NCBI GenBank assembly: GCA_003254925.1
Contig: QANZ01026782.1
Span: forward strand, 77,455 to 141,454
Direction of reading: 5' to 3'
Length of the DNA: 64,000 nucleotides
DNA from: Chamaecrista fasciculata
Lineage: Eukaryota > Streptophyta > Magnoliopsida > Fabales > Fabaceae
In this document: positions 34,777 to 46,062 of the stretch, in pieces
Position numbering within the stretch: position 1 is the first letter of the stretch
Layout: every line of letters starts with the position of its first letter
Notes under the pieces: model-generated
Database searches by the model: none
What the model was told of the DNA's origin: nothing
What the model saw: only the letters and a program-made list of their open reading frames with translations
Program-made: the position numbers and the translations under genes

Positions 34777-35852
34777 TAATAAAATGAATCATTTTCATAT
34801 TTTAAAAATAAATGAAGATAACAAAAAAGTCATCATCCCATAATTAAATCAATTAGTCATGTAATATCATTAAGATAAAAATATTTAGAAAATAATATAT
34901 CAAATCTTAATATTAGGCCAGAAATATAAATATTAGGTCAAAGGGTCGTTTTGATCCAAAATATTTGTCCTAATGTTTATTTTAGTCATTTATATTTTAA
35001 AATATTTATATAATTATATTGATTCTAAAGTTTGACAAAATATTTTATTTTAATTACAAATTATCGAAAAAGTCTGGTTTCAACATAAACAGGACACGTG
35101 TCTTCAATTTATTGATTCTTAAGTAATGATATTTAATGCAACAAAAGTATATAAACTTATATATAGTATATACACACATATGTTTGTGTTTTGAAATATG
35201 AATGCAGCTTTTGGATTTTGCTCGCACAGTAAAAGAATGGAAAGGACATGTTACCAAACGCAGTTGTCTCACTTTCTCGACGGAAATAAGATTGAATTAA
35301 AGAAACCCAAAAAAGAGGTCCGATCAATAGTTATTTAATTTATGAAAAATACTTTAAATATTTAACCTTTATGGTGACAAATTAAAGGAATAGATACTAT
35401 TGCTATGCATGCACTCCTCCAAAAAGTACAGATAAATTTCTTTTATTTGAGTTATCAATAGCTTGAGCTTTTAAAAAAAGTTAAAGCTTATCGTCAATTA
35501 AACTGTACCCAAGTTTTGTTTCTTTCAATCCTTCATCTTTTAGCTCTAGCAAAATGTCTTTTTGTGGAATCTCTCTCTTTTTCTTTTCTTTTGTTTCCTT
35601 TAGTACTTTTTTCCTCCGAAAAATATAAATATATATATGTAGGATTTATCATAAACATGATGGAAGGAATTTGACCATCAACGTCGATAAAAGAATAATG
35701 CTTTATGAATGAATAGTTCCAAAAATCATGGACCAAGAATTTCTAACTTTGCCGTCGGCGAAGGGAAAGAAACAGAAGTTAACACTCCTAAAATCTCTTG
35801 ATCCCATAATTCCGTAGATCTTTTTTTAAAAAATAATATATATATATATATA
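34777..35852. other. Intergenic AT-rich DNA
   Basis: No supported feature except a TA microsatellite at about 35836-35851 leading into the next element. Confidence 0.5.
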
Positions 35853-36338
35853 GGCGAAAGTCTCAAATTAATTCCTTATCTTTCATTTGTTTCAGGTTAA
35901 TATTACATGTACTCATAATGTTTCAAATTGGTCCAAAATCTACTTTTGAGACGCTACTTGATCTCATTTGCTAGCGATCTTAACTGTGTAGAGAAATAAC
36001 TCTTCAAGAGTTAGTATATAGTTTTGAATTCGTCACATTATTGGACTTAAAATAATCAATTTTACTTGTTTGACCATGAAACGAGTTACTTATTTTTAAG
36101 ACTCAATTTGAGCTCGTTTGTTGATGATTTCAAATCAATTACATGTCAAAAGAAACTTGTAACTCTTTATTTGTTACATTTGAGCTTGAAATAAGAGAGA
36201 TATGTGACTTCATTCAATATTTGTTGGATCAATTTGAAAATGTCATGGAAATATGTAGGACTCATATGAAAAAAATGAAAAATAAGAAACCAATTTAAAA
36301 TCTACCCCATATATAAGGGACCAATTTGAGACTTTAGC
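35853..36338. mobile_element. Inverted-repeat element between TA repeats
   Basis: The left end GGCGAAAGTCTCAAATTAAT is mirrored at the right end (GCTAAAGTCTCAAATTGG when reversed). Flanks on both sides are TATATA runs, so a target duplication cannot be read. About 486 bp, non-coding. The middle shares phrases with 25660-25960 and 45300-45540. Confidence 0.65.
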
Positions 36339-36827
36339 ATATATATATATATATATTCTATGAACTATGTGTTTTAATGGTACGTTATAGACAAAAATTT
36401 AATTACATTTGAATTGGATAAAAACACAAAAACAAAGTTCTCATTCCAAATATTTAAAACACACAACATATTATCAAAGCTCAAATATTCAACATGCACT
36501 GTTGATTATATTGAATTAACTCTCAATGAGTTGATACACGTTTTTTATGTTTTTATGTTTTATATTAATCATATCAAGTACTATCGTCAAGTTGATGGGC
36601 AAAGACAAAACATGCATGGAAGGTGGTACAATTTTGCTGGTTGAGGAGGAATTTTATGACCCAATAGGAAAGTGATTCATGTTTTGGTAATGGACATTGG
36701 ACATTATTCATGTCCTCAACCTACGAGACGTGCCTTAGCATTTGAAGTTGATGTTTTAACAACCATACATTTCATTTTTTATCACCATAAATTGCATTCA
36801 AAACAAGCTTATTAGCTAATTAAATAT
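36339..36827. other. Intergenic AT-rich DNA
   Basis: Begins with a TA microsatellite; nothing else supported. Confidence 0.45.
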
Positions 36828-37124
36828 AAGTAAAAGTGCACCTTTACTACATAACTTTTGCTCATGTCTTAATTTGGTCACATAAGTTTTTTTTGGTTGT
36901 ACTTTTGATCTCATATTTTTTTGGTCAAGTGCATAATTAGTCTTATATCTTTGGGTCTTGTGGGACTGATGATAATTTTTTTTTACAAAGATATAGGACC
37001 AATTTTGCAACCTGACCAAAAGATATATGACCAAAAAAGATACGAGACTATATCTGCAACCTGAGAAAAGATATAGATTCAAAAGTAAAAAAAAGATTAT
37101 GGGACCAAAAGTGCACTTTGACCA
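36828..37124. mobile_element. Short GGTCCCATATC-type MITE
   Basis: The left arm (AAAAGTGCACCTTTACTAC, then ttggtcacataa) pairs with the right arm (ggaccaaaagtgcactttga). About 297 bp, more diverged than the copies at 9010 and 50846, non-coding. Confidence 0.65.
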
Positions 37125-37268
37125 ACGATATATATATATATACATATAAACCAAGTATTAAGAATGATTAAACTAAACACTAAACAAATCTTGTTAATTA
37201 CTCAAATGATTATTGGAAAAAGGCTAAAATGTAGAAAACTTCTTTAACTATGGTTCCCATAAATTTTA

Positions 37269-38859
37269 GGGTAAAATGCACTTTGGTACCCTGTAGTTAG
37301 GATCGAATCCACTTTGGTACCCTAAAAGACAAAATTTGACACTTTGGTACCCTGAGGTTTGCGCTGTTAGCACTTTGGTACCCTGTGGTTATTTTCCGTC
37401 AAGATTTAACTAAAAGTGCTGACGTGGCTCAATCTTAGCCGTCCATTTCTACTACATCTTATCTGTTAGTTTCTATTGCAGCTTAAACCATATTTCACTC
37501 CTCAACAAGATTTCTTTTGTACGTTTAGGTTCTCTCTTTTTGGTAAAAAGAATCAAAACACAACAAACTAAAAGAATTGATGGAGTTTTCTACAATTTCA
37601 TTCCAAGAACTAGAGAGTTATTAAAAAAGAAATAGCAGAAAGATCGTTAGAGTTTTGATGAATCAAAATCTTCCCTTTCTCATAAAATTTCTCTCAACCG
37701 AGTCCTTAATTAATCACAAATTGAACTCAAATGTTTGTCATCTTTATCAGATTGGTCTTTGGGACACAAAAAATAGCTATGTATATCTATTGTTTGATTT
37801 ATCTTCCTTTTAAGGTTAAGAAACTTTTATATTTTTCAAAATAGTCTTTGGGACACATTATAATAAGATTGATTTTCTACAATATATGATCATAATTAAT
37901 TTAATTATTTTATTAAATATACCAATTAAAAATTGAATCACAAACATACTTGATAATTGATGTTTAAAATATTATACTTACTGCTAAGTTTAAGTTAATA
38001 TTTTACTAAAATAATTATATTTATTGTAATTATGTATTTTAAAGATAAAATATTATAGTTAGATCATCATATTTTGCTATCATAACTTACTGAATAACTT
38101 GCATGAAAAAATTATAGTTTTATTATAATTTCATAAAAAATAAATATTTTAGTAATTTATCAAATTATTTAGTGAAACTAAATATTAATTATTTAATTTG
38201 TATATTAATTAATGAGAATATTCTTCAAATTATTCAAGTTTGCTTTCAAAATTTCATTTAAGTAGTTGTATTTGAATATGGGTAGGACTAAATTGCATTT
38301 ATTTTCTAGATTTAAGACTGATATGTAATTTTTTTCTATTTTCCAAAATTACATTTTGACCCCAAAAAGTTTTTGTAATTTTTGTTTCACTCCTCAAATA
38401 TCATGATCTAGGAACTTTTTTTGTAAATTTTGAAACTATTTTGGGGCATTTTGTAATTTTCGCAAAAATTTTGTAAAGTTTATCTTTTCACCAACGAATC
38501 ACACAATTTTAAGACTAAACTGCATTTATTTTTCAGATTTAGGACTAATATGTAATTTATTATTTTTTCAATATTTTACATAATTACATTTTGATCCCAA
38601 AATTTTGTTAGAATTTTCATTTTAGTCCTCAAATATTATGATCTAGGGACATTTTTGAAAATTTTGAAACTATTAGGGGGCATTTTGTAATGTTTGCAAA
38701 AGTGCTAACAATTTTTCGTTAAATCTTGACGGAAAATAACCACAGGGTACCAAAGTGCTAACGGCGCAAACCTCAGGGTACCAAAATCTCAAATTTTGTC
38801 TTTCAAGGTACCAAAATGGATTTGGTCATAACCACAGAGTACCAAAGTGCATTTTACTC
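37269..38859. mobile_element. 1.6-kb GGTACC-type MULE-like element, 9-bp TSD
   Basis: The ends are GGGTAAAATGCACTTTGG and the mirrored GAGTAAAATGCACTTTGG. The perfect duplication TAAATTTTA is at 37260-37268 and 38860-38868. The arms carry GGTACC cores about 30 bases apart. The 1.3-kb middle is AT-rich. I recognise no captured gene in it and no transposase, so it is non-autonomous. Confidence 0.9.
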
Positions 38860-39075
38860 TAAATTTTAAGAAGTAATAAAAGACTCTTGAATTTTTAAAT
38901 TTGTGTAAATAATTTATTTTGTTATAATAAAAAGATAATTGATTAAAAATTCCATTGAAAACATTAAAATGGTTTAGTTTTCTTGGCTGCTATTAGTTCA
39001 TTTTTAATTGGGATCAATATAAAATGTAACGGTCATTATAAAATTATAAAGAAATCTGATTATTTTGAACAAAAA

Positions 39076-40426
39076 TGTGTTGGGTTAAGCACCGGGTATC
39101 GTCCCACCAAGAATTTATTCGTGAATTTATTCTAAGCACAAACTACAGCAGTTCATTTAAGCTAAGCAACAATTACCGATAAAAGCTTCAATTGAACAAA
39201 ATTGAAATACAATAAATGGATACCAAACTGAACACCGAGAAACTTCTTAGAAACCAAATATAAAGAACTTCTCTAGAATTGTCCATACTTAGCGATTTCA
39301 CTAAACTAACTAACTACTCTGATTATGGACTTACGATTATGGCAAAGCTAACTGTGAACTCTTAATTACCTATAATTACCTTTCAGTCAATTATAAGTCT
39401 ATTGAATCTAATTAACTCGCCTATATTTCTATGGTGAACTAACTATATAAATGCATTAAGTTCAAGTTCAATTGGGTTTCCCTAAACTAATAGGTTCTCT
39501 ATCCTATTAACAAATTTCATTAGAAAATAGAATCTAGAGGCCATCAATTCAAGACCTAGTTTCAATCAATCTCTTTCAAGCATAAATCAAAGCAATTCAT
39601 GAAAATCCCCAAAATTGGTGGCCACACAAAGAAGGAGAAAATATAAAACTTATTAATTGAACTTTAAAACCAAAACCATCCACAATCCAAGTAATTAATT
39701 GGTCAAATTACATTACTAAGTAGTTCTAATCTTAGAGAACTATAAAACCTAGCCTATCATTCTCAAGAACATGGAATCAACAATCATGGTGAACCCTAAG
39801 AGGAAGAAAAGAGAAGAGATGAGAAAAAACCAAAAGAACACTCCCAAATCTTCACTCCAAATGCCTCAAATCCACCAAAATTGAAGTTTCCAAGCAAGAA
39901 TCCAAGCTTCCCTAGTGATTTCGAGCACCACTTGACCTCTAGAGTTGTTCCTCAACGTCCAAAATTGTCCTCCTCTTGAAAATGGAGGTTGCTGCCTTAT
40001 TTTTATGAGAAAGCTATCGTCGGCTCGCCTAGGCGAGCAAGCCTCACTAATGCTGATGTGGCAAACTCCAGGGCGCCTAGGCGCTCAAACTGGCGCCTAG
40101 GCGAGCAGGATGACCATGTATCACTAAATTCTTCGTTTCTGCTCCGAATTGTTTCACACGAAGAACCGAGGACCTCTCAACATCTTCTAGACAATCCAAG
40201 CTATGATTCAAGGTCCTGAAACATAGAACACTCAATAAAATGAGTGCTCGAAATCATTGGTTAACTTGAACAACATAAAACGGAAATAAACAAAACAAAA
40301 GAAATAAAAACTTAAAACTAAAAATTAAATATCTACAACATTAACGACTAAAACATGAATAAAAGCCCTGAAATGACCTAAGAATATGCCTAAATAACTC
40401 TAAATTCTTGGAGTTATCAAGTGTCA
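39076..40426. mobile_element. Possible solo LTR or non-coding LTR-type repeat
   Basis: It starts TGTGTTGGG and ends GTGTCA, flanked by AAAAA on both sides (39071-39075 and 40427-40431). This fits TG...CA ends with a 5-bp duplication, although AAAAA is a weak marker. It contains the phrase GCACCGGGTATCGTCCCACC, which I associate with dispersed non-coding plant LTR repeats, and GC-rich palindromes near 40022-40110. No coding frame. If real, it is a fossil solo LTR of about 1.35 kb. Confidence 0.4.
40022..40110. repeat. Cluster of CGCCTAGGCG palindromes
   Basis: GCTCGCCTAGGCGAGC (40022-40037) is a perfect 16-bp palindrome. Two more related palindromes (GCGCCTAGGCGC and GCGCCTAGGCGAGC) follow within 75 bases. 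They stand out in AT-rich DNA and may be a binding or folding module of the host repeat. Confidence 0.75.
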
Positions 40427-40945
40427 AAAAAAAGAGAGTTATTTACATAAAATTAGAAAATTAAGGAATCGTTTGTTACTTTTAGAAATTTTGAATATTT
40501 TTAATACAATAATGAAAATTCAAGAAAAAATTTATGTATTTTAGTTCAAAAAATACTATATGTCAAATAATTTTATTTAAATTTAGAACCTGATTTTTTT
40601 CACTTTATGACTAAGGTAGTGTAGACTGTTGTACCTATCAAAACAAATTTATTGTATATAAAAAATCATATTTTACTTATTTATTTATATCTGGCTACTT
40701 TTACTTGTAGCTAGGAATTAAAAAAATAACTATAATTAAAATATAATAACTTTTGGCAAAAAGCTTGTAACTTTCTTTCTCCCCATATCATGTCATAACT
40801 TGAAATTTCTTCATTTCTCAAGCTTTTGAGTTTTGAGAACTAACATAAATATAACATCTCGTAGACACTGATGGTCTATTTTGTTTTGTCGTCTTCTCAA
40901 AATGTGAGTGATTATGTTCAGTCACTATCGGTTAGATGGATATAT

Positions 40946-41099
40946 GGAACTGGATCCACTGCAGTGCAAATGCACTGCAGTGTAGAGAGAGAAAGAGAGA
41001 GTTAGAGAGAGAAAATACTTATGAGGCCCACGTTTCTCTCTCTAGCTCTCTCTTCCTCTCTCTACACTGCAGTGCATGCACTGCAGTGGATCCAATTCC
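40946..41099. mobile_element. 154-bp palindromic MITE, 10-bp TSD
   Basis: The ends are GGAACTGGATCCACTGCAGT and the mirrored GGAATTGGATCCACTGCAGT. Each arm holds an inner palindrome (CACTGCAGTG paired with itself), followed by GA- or CT-rich DNA (tagagagag and ctctctcta). The perfect duplication ATGGATATAT is at 40936-40945 and 41100-41109. It is unrelated in sequence to the GGTACC families and encodes nothing. Confidence 0.92.
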
Positions 41100-41211
41100 A
41101 TGGATATATAACATTCAAGTTTGTATTAGGATACCCATAAAAATAAAGTTTGTATTAGGATAAAACCTACTCATGCATATTTACTTTTTATAATAACGGC
41201 AAGAGTATTAT

Positions 41212-41856
41212 TGGTACCCATAACGTATTAAGTCATTTTCAGTTATACCTTTGATAATTTTTTTGTCAATTATATCACAAACGTTTTATATTTGAGTCAA
41301 TTATACCCCAATCCCTAACTAATTACATAATAATCTGGAATGTTTGTCATCGTTAACAAATAGGTCCTTACCCTAAAACATCACCACCACACTTCATCGT
41401 TGTCGTCCACTCTGTCCTCATTTCCGTCGACATGGTCCTTCTCGTCGTCAACCTCAGCTTCCTAGTCTCCCCTAAATTATATCATTCTCATCCCTTTTCC
41501 TTCCTTAACAACCACCTCTCTCACTCAGCTATTGGTATTTTTGCTCGATTTCTCTGTATCCGAGACTCATCGGCAAGTTTGTGTGTGGTTGTCGGAAATA
41601 TGAAAAACAGAGGAGAGAGATTTTTCAAGTTTTTCAATTGTAGAGACCAGCTTGTTAAAGATAACAAACATTTTAGATTGTTCTGTAATTAGTTAGAACT
41701 CATGTGAAAAAAAAATCTTGAGAGAATGGAGGATTTCTAAATAATGGGAACTTAAGAACCTTAAAACAAAAAAAAATGTCGAGTTAGGGTATAATTGACA
41801 TGTGAAATGTTGGGAGTATAATTGACATAAATAATGTTGGAGGTATAACTAAAAAA
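41212..41856. mobile_element. Inverted-repeat element with unidentified insert
   Basis: The left arm (AGTTATACCTTTGATAA, TGTCAATTATATCAC, TCAATTATACCCC) mirrors the right arm (gggtataattgaca, agtataattgacat, ggaggtataact). The GC-richer middle (about 41370-41690) has a frame starting at 41432 that reads RGERFFKFFNC, somewhat like a zf-GRF motif. It may be a captured gene piece, but I cannot name it. A 32-bp tail phrase at 41851 recurs at 41940. Confidence 0.5.
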
Positions 41857-42832
41857 AATATAGAAAAATTAGAAGGCTAAATTTAATTGGTTAAAGTAAT
41901 GATATAATAATTAATAATTATTTTAAATATCAACAATATAAAAAAAATATAGAAAAATTAGAAGGCTAAATACTCAAATTGATTCCAACTCCCAAGAGTA
42001 TGAGATAGATTTTAAATTGATCTTGAATGTTTCATTTGTTGAGATTGGTCTTATATGTTTTCATGATTTTAATTTTTACTTTTGGTCTCAAATTACTATT
42101 TCTCTCATTTCAAGTTTAAATACAATGAGTTCAAAACTAAAGTTACCGTTAACAAGTCATTTTTCTATCTAGTTGGGACTATTAGCAAATGAAGTGAAAT
42201 TGAATATCGAAAGTAGGCCACTTGTTTCATCCTAAAACAAGTGAAATTGATTGACTATATATATATATATATCGTTTCAAATTCAAATGTCATGAGTTCA
42301 AAACTATGTGTTACTCTTGAAGAGACACACAATTTTGAACAAATTGGTTTCGATTGGACATAGAAAGAGCTTTTTTAAAAATAACACATATAGTTCTGAA
42401 TTCAATACATTCAGTTGAAGAAATATGACTAGGCCTGATCATTTTTTTTAAACTAGTCTAAGTCTAATCCAAAAACTGAGTTTGGGTGAGTTTTGGAGCC
42501 AAGCAGACTCGGGGTACTGGTATACCGCTTTTTTAAAACAAAAAAAAAATCTTAATACACATATTTATAGTTTCTCCTATCAAATATTATTCTTTTTGTA
42601 TAAAATATGTATGTATTAGTTAAATTACACATAAAATATTAAGTTAATTTCAATTAAATTAACATTTCATTGATAAATAAATTAAATTAAATACTTTTAT
42701 TAATAAAAATATCATTAAACTCATGTATAATTAATTCTTTTATTAATATATATGTTAAAAAAATGACTTAAATTAATGTGAAACTAGGGATCAAGGACTC
42801 TATTTCGCCTCACTTTCTATATATTAAACTTA
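41857..42832. other. Intergenic repeats, no gene
   Basis: Contains the repeated phrase agaaaaattagaaggctaaat (41861 and 41950 regions), a block of the dispersed family also seen at 25660 and 45300, a TA microsatellite near 42258-42272, and AT-rich filler. Confidence 0.45.
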
Positions 42833-43175
42833 GGGTAAATTACACTTTGGTACCCTGTGGTTTGACCCTATTTCACTTTGGTACCCTGTGGTTTGAAACT
42901 TGACACTTTAGTACCCTGAGGTTTGGACCTTTAACACATTGGTACCCTCTAAATTTTCTGTCAATTTTTAACGGATCTTTAGCACCTGCATCTCACGTGT
43001 TATTTTTTAAAACCAATTTAGTTTCACTTTCAAACAAATTGAAGATCAAATCGCTATTCCAACCAAAATTCTCTTCATCTTCGTAACAAAATCAAAATCT
43101 CGTGCCCTCGTCACTGCTTCTTGTGTTCTCTCCAACACAACCAAATTCATTACCAGGAGCAAGATCATTACCAGG

Positions 43176-43430
43176 TACACTGGCCTATCACCTGCCGCCT
43201 TCTTCACCATTCTAGTTATGATGGTTGTTGTCTAAAGAATGGTCTGTGGTATGTTTGTTTCTCCTGAAGATTTAAATAAGCCCCCTATCATTACTGCCCC
43301 AAACAATCTTGGGTTCGATACTGGGAACGCCGCTCCTGAACCGGTTCAATTGGGGGATATCACCGAGCATGAATTGCGACCCTATAATGGCTCTGACCTT
43401 AATAAACCTCTCTTAATGTCAATCAGAGGC
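43176..43430 (+). pseudogene. Captured exon of a membrane steroid-binding protein (MSBP/MAPR)
   Basis: The frame reads YTGLSPAAFFTILVMMVVV, a TAA stop (43233), then MVCGMFVSPEDLNKPP, FDTGNAAPEPVQLGDITEHE and YNGSDLNKPLLMSIRG. In plant MSBP/MAPR proteins the TGLSP-AFFT membrane anchor leads into the start of the cytochrome b5-like domain (P-VQ-G-ITE-EL--YDGSD--KPLLMAI-G), and an intron commonly follows there. The match stops at that point, so the piece looks like the first exon or most of it, with one premature stop. MSBPs sit in the endoplasmic reticulum or plasma membrane, bind steroids or haem, and organise membrane P450 complexes. Here it is a transposon passenger. Confidence 0.88.
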
Positions 43431-43431
43431 T

Positions 43432-43761
43432 AGATCTGTCGATAATTCTAGAAGATTCTCAGAAGATGGAGAAGCAGAGGACGACGATGTTAATGTTGTT
43501 CTTCCTTCTCCGATTCCATGGCGATCTTCTCTTTCAAAGTCTCAAACTTTTGGTCCATCTCGATCGGATTCCTTGGCTTCATCGCCTTCTCCGTCTTCCC
43601 CAAAAGGAAAGGAAGAATCTTTTTCATCGCCATTGGTGGAATCAGTAGGAAAGTCCCAAACGATTACGCGACGCAGAGAAGAGATTTTGTTTGGGTTGGA
43701 TTCAGGCACGAATTTGATTTTGGAGAGAAGAAATTTGACGAACACAATACACACAACCTAG
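43432..43761 (+). pseudogene. Second captured fragment, resembling a DUF761-type protein
   Basis: An open frame begins directly after the MSBP piece: RSVDNSRRFSEDGEAED, DDVNVVLPSPIPWRSS, then a Ser/Pro/Lys-rich part (SLASSPSPSSPKGKEE) to a stop near 43761. The VVLPSPIPWRS phrase following an acidic stretch is characteristic of plant DUF761-type or hydroxyproline-rich proteins of unknown role. It is in a different frame from the MSBP piece and unrelated to it, so two donors seem to have been joined. The identity rests on a short motif. Confidence 0.6.
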
Positions 43762-44570
43762 GGCACGATTTTTTCATTTTGATTTGGATGAAGACAATAC
43801 CGATTTGATCTGAAGATGTTGATTAAAGTGGGACAAACTGAGAGAAGGTCCGTTAAATGGAGGTGAGAGAAGGTCCGTTAAATTTTAACAGAAAACGTTT
43901 TGAGGGTACCAATGTGTTAAAGGTCCAAACCTCAGGGTACCAAAGTGTTAAGTCTCAAACCACAGGGTACCAAAGTGAAATAGAGTCAAACCACAGGGTA
44001 CCAAAGTGTAATTTACCCTTAAACTTAAAACGAAATATATATAATCACATTCATAATTTGAGATCAAAAATTGAAAAATTATAAAAATAAATAAGATCAA
44101 TCTAAACAAAATTGAAACATTTGGCCAATATTAAAATTATAATCATAATAAATAATTATAAGAGGATGACGTAGGGTCGGGGATTTGATTACGATAAACG
44201 TTATTGGGGATTAGTGGTGATAATGGATGGTGTTGAAGACTTGAAGCATATGTAATTAATTAAACCCCCCAATCCCACTAAAATCTTTCTTCTATAATTA
44301 TGTTTGCCCAAATTAGCATTATTTCGGGAAGACAATGACCCTATGGCACCCTCCTTTTTTGAATGGGATCGGATGATCTGCATTTATTTTTATATATTTC
44401 TTACGGAGTTAAAGAGAAAAACAAAAATAAAAAGAGATAAAATATAAATTTTATGAAATAATAATATGTATGATTTATATATTTTCTTTCTTTTTCTTCT
44501 TTTCTCTCATATTTTACAAGAAATATAGACAAGAAAAATGTAGATGATTTATTTCCTTCTTCTTTTTTAA

Positions 44571-44899
44571 GGGTATATTATACTTTGGTACCTTGTTTTA
44601 TAGATCAATTCTACTTTGGTATCCTGTTCTTTCAATTGCGACATTTTAGTACCATGTTCTTTAGACCAATTTCACTTTGGTACCCTAAAAAAGATATAAT
44701 AGGGTATCAAATAGTGAAAGAACGTGATACCAAAGTGAAATTAGTCCAAAAAACAGGGTACTAAAATGTCAATTTTGAAAGAATATGGTACCAAAATGAC
44801 ATTTTTGAAAAAATAGAGTACCAAAGTGTCACTTTTGAAAGAACGGTGTACCAAAGTGGTATTGGTCCATAAAATAGGGTACCAAAGTGTAATTTATTT
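44571..44899. mobile_element. GGTACC-type MITE
   Basis: The left arm (GGGTATATTATACTTTGG) and right arm (CCAAAGTGTAATTTATTT) are inverted, with repeated ggtaccctg and ggtaccaaagtg units. About 329 bp. No clean target duplication was found. Non-coding. Confidence 0.7.
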
Positions 44900-45159
44900 A
44901 TTTTTTTATGTTTCTTTCTTCTTAAAAAAAAAAAAAAAAAAGCTGCAGGTGGTGTGTGTAGTGTGTATAGTGTATACCCCCATTTGCAGGTCAGTAATCA
45001 TAGGGATACCCTTTGTCCCCTATTAGGGTCCCACCCTGACCCTCCTATTCCTTAGCCTCTTTTTATTTTTCCAAATTAAGTAGGGATATAGATTCGTATA
45101 GGTAGAATAATTATTCCTCTTATTTACTTTTATAAATATTTTTTATAAAAAAAATAAAA

Positions 45160-45696
45160 GGTTAAAGGGTCAATTTGGTCCTAAATGTATGTTCTAATGT
45201 TCATTTTGGTCAATTATGTTTCAAAATGTTCAAATTGGTCCTAAATATTTGCAAAATGTTTCATTTGGTCCCAATTATTGAATATGGCTTGTTTCAAGTT
45301 TAAACATGACAAGTTTAAAGCTACGTATTGTTCTCGAAGAGTACTTTCTCTATCTAGTTGAGACCGTCAACAAATGACGTCAAATCAGTCCTAAAAGTAG
45401 ACCTTTCGTTTTATGGTAAAACGATCAAAGTTGATTATATCTCTCTCGTTTCAAATTCGAATACGACGAATTCAGAGTTTCGAGTTCCTCTTAACAAGTA
45501 CTTTGAAATTGAAATGAGAGATGAGAGAAATATGACCAAATTCAATAGTTTGTTACCAAAATAAAACATTTTACCAATATTTAGGACCAAAATGAATCAT
45601 TTTGCCAACATTTAGGACCAATTTGAACATTTTGAAACATAATGGACCAAAATGAACATTAGGGAATACATTTAGGACCAAAATGAACCTTTAACC
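45160..45696. mobile_element. GGTCC-type element with perfect 9-bp TSD
   Basis: The ends GGTTAAAGG and CCTTTAACC are mirrored. The perfect duplication AAAATAAAA is at 45151-45159 and 45697-45705. GGTC cores in the left arm are at 45177, 45208, 45237 and 45267 (31, 29 and 30 apart). The middle contains the dispersed phrase family seen at 25660 and 36000. Non-coding, 537 bp. Confidence 0.88.
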
Positions 45697-46062
45697 AAAA
45701 TAAAATGAAGTAGAGTTCCGTATATATATATCAATGCTATATATAAAGTCCATTCAATCATAAAGTTAATTTCCACTCTTTTTCTTTTATGTAATTGTAA
45801 TTAAAGGGTTTATATTTTTAAAATTGATATTAATATTCTTTTCAATTTGGTCAATATTCCTTTTGGTCCCTAAACTAGTATAGGGTAAATTTTGTTTTAG
45901 TCCCTAAATTATTTATTATTCTGTTTTAGTTTTCAAAATTTCTATTTGTTTCACTGTTAGTAAAAAAATGTGATTCCTTCTAAAACAAAATTCAGAGAAG
46001 TTCAAGGACCAAAATGATTTGGCAAAAAAAAGGATCAAAATGAGATTTTGACTTTTAATTTA

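Larger units (their letters stand above)
42833..44018 (+). mobile_element. Pack-MULE-like element carrying two host gene fragments
   Basis: The ends are GGGTAAATTACACTTTGG on both sides in inverted orientation, with a perfect 9-bp duplication TTAAACTTA (42824-42832 and 44019-44027). Each arm has four GGTACC-like cores (42849, 42880, 42910, 42941 on the left), spaced 31, 30 and 31 bases. Inside are a membrane steroid-binding protein exon fragment (43176-43430) and a second coding fragment (43432-43761). No transposase is present. The nine-base duplication and long arms place it with Mutator-like elements that capture genes. Confidence 0.9.

Noticed and set aside
42833-43000. The phased GGTACC units as a satellite or minisatellite
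   Set aside because: The units are mirrored at the other end of the element and the whole is bounded by a 9-bp duplication, so they are transposon arms.
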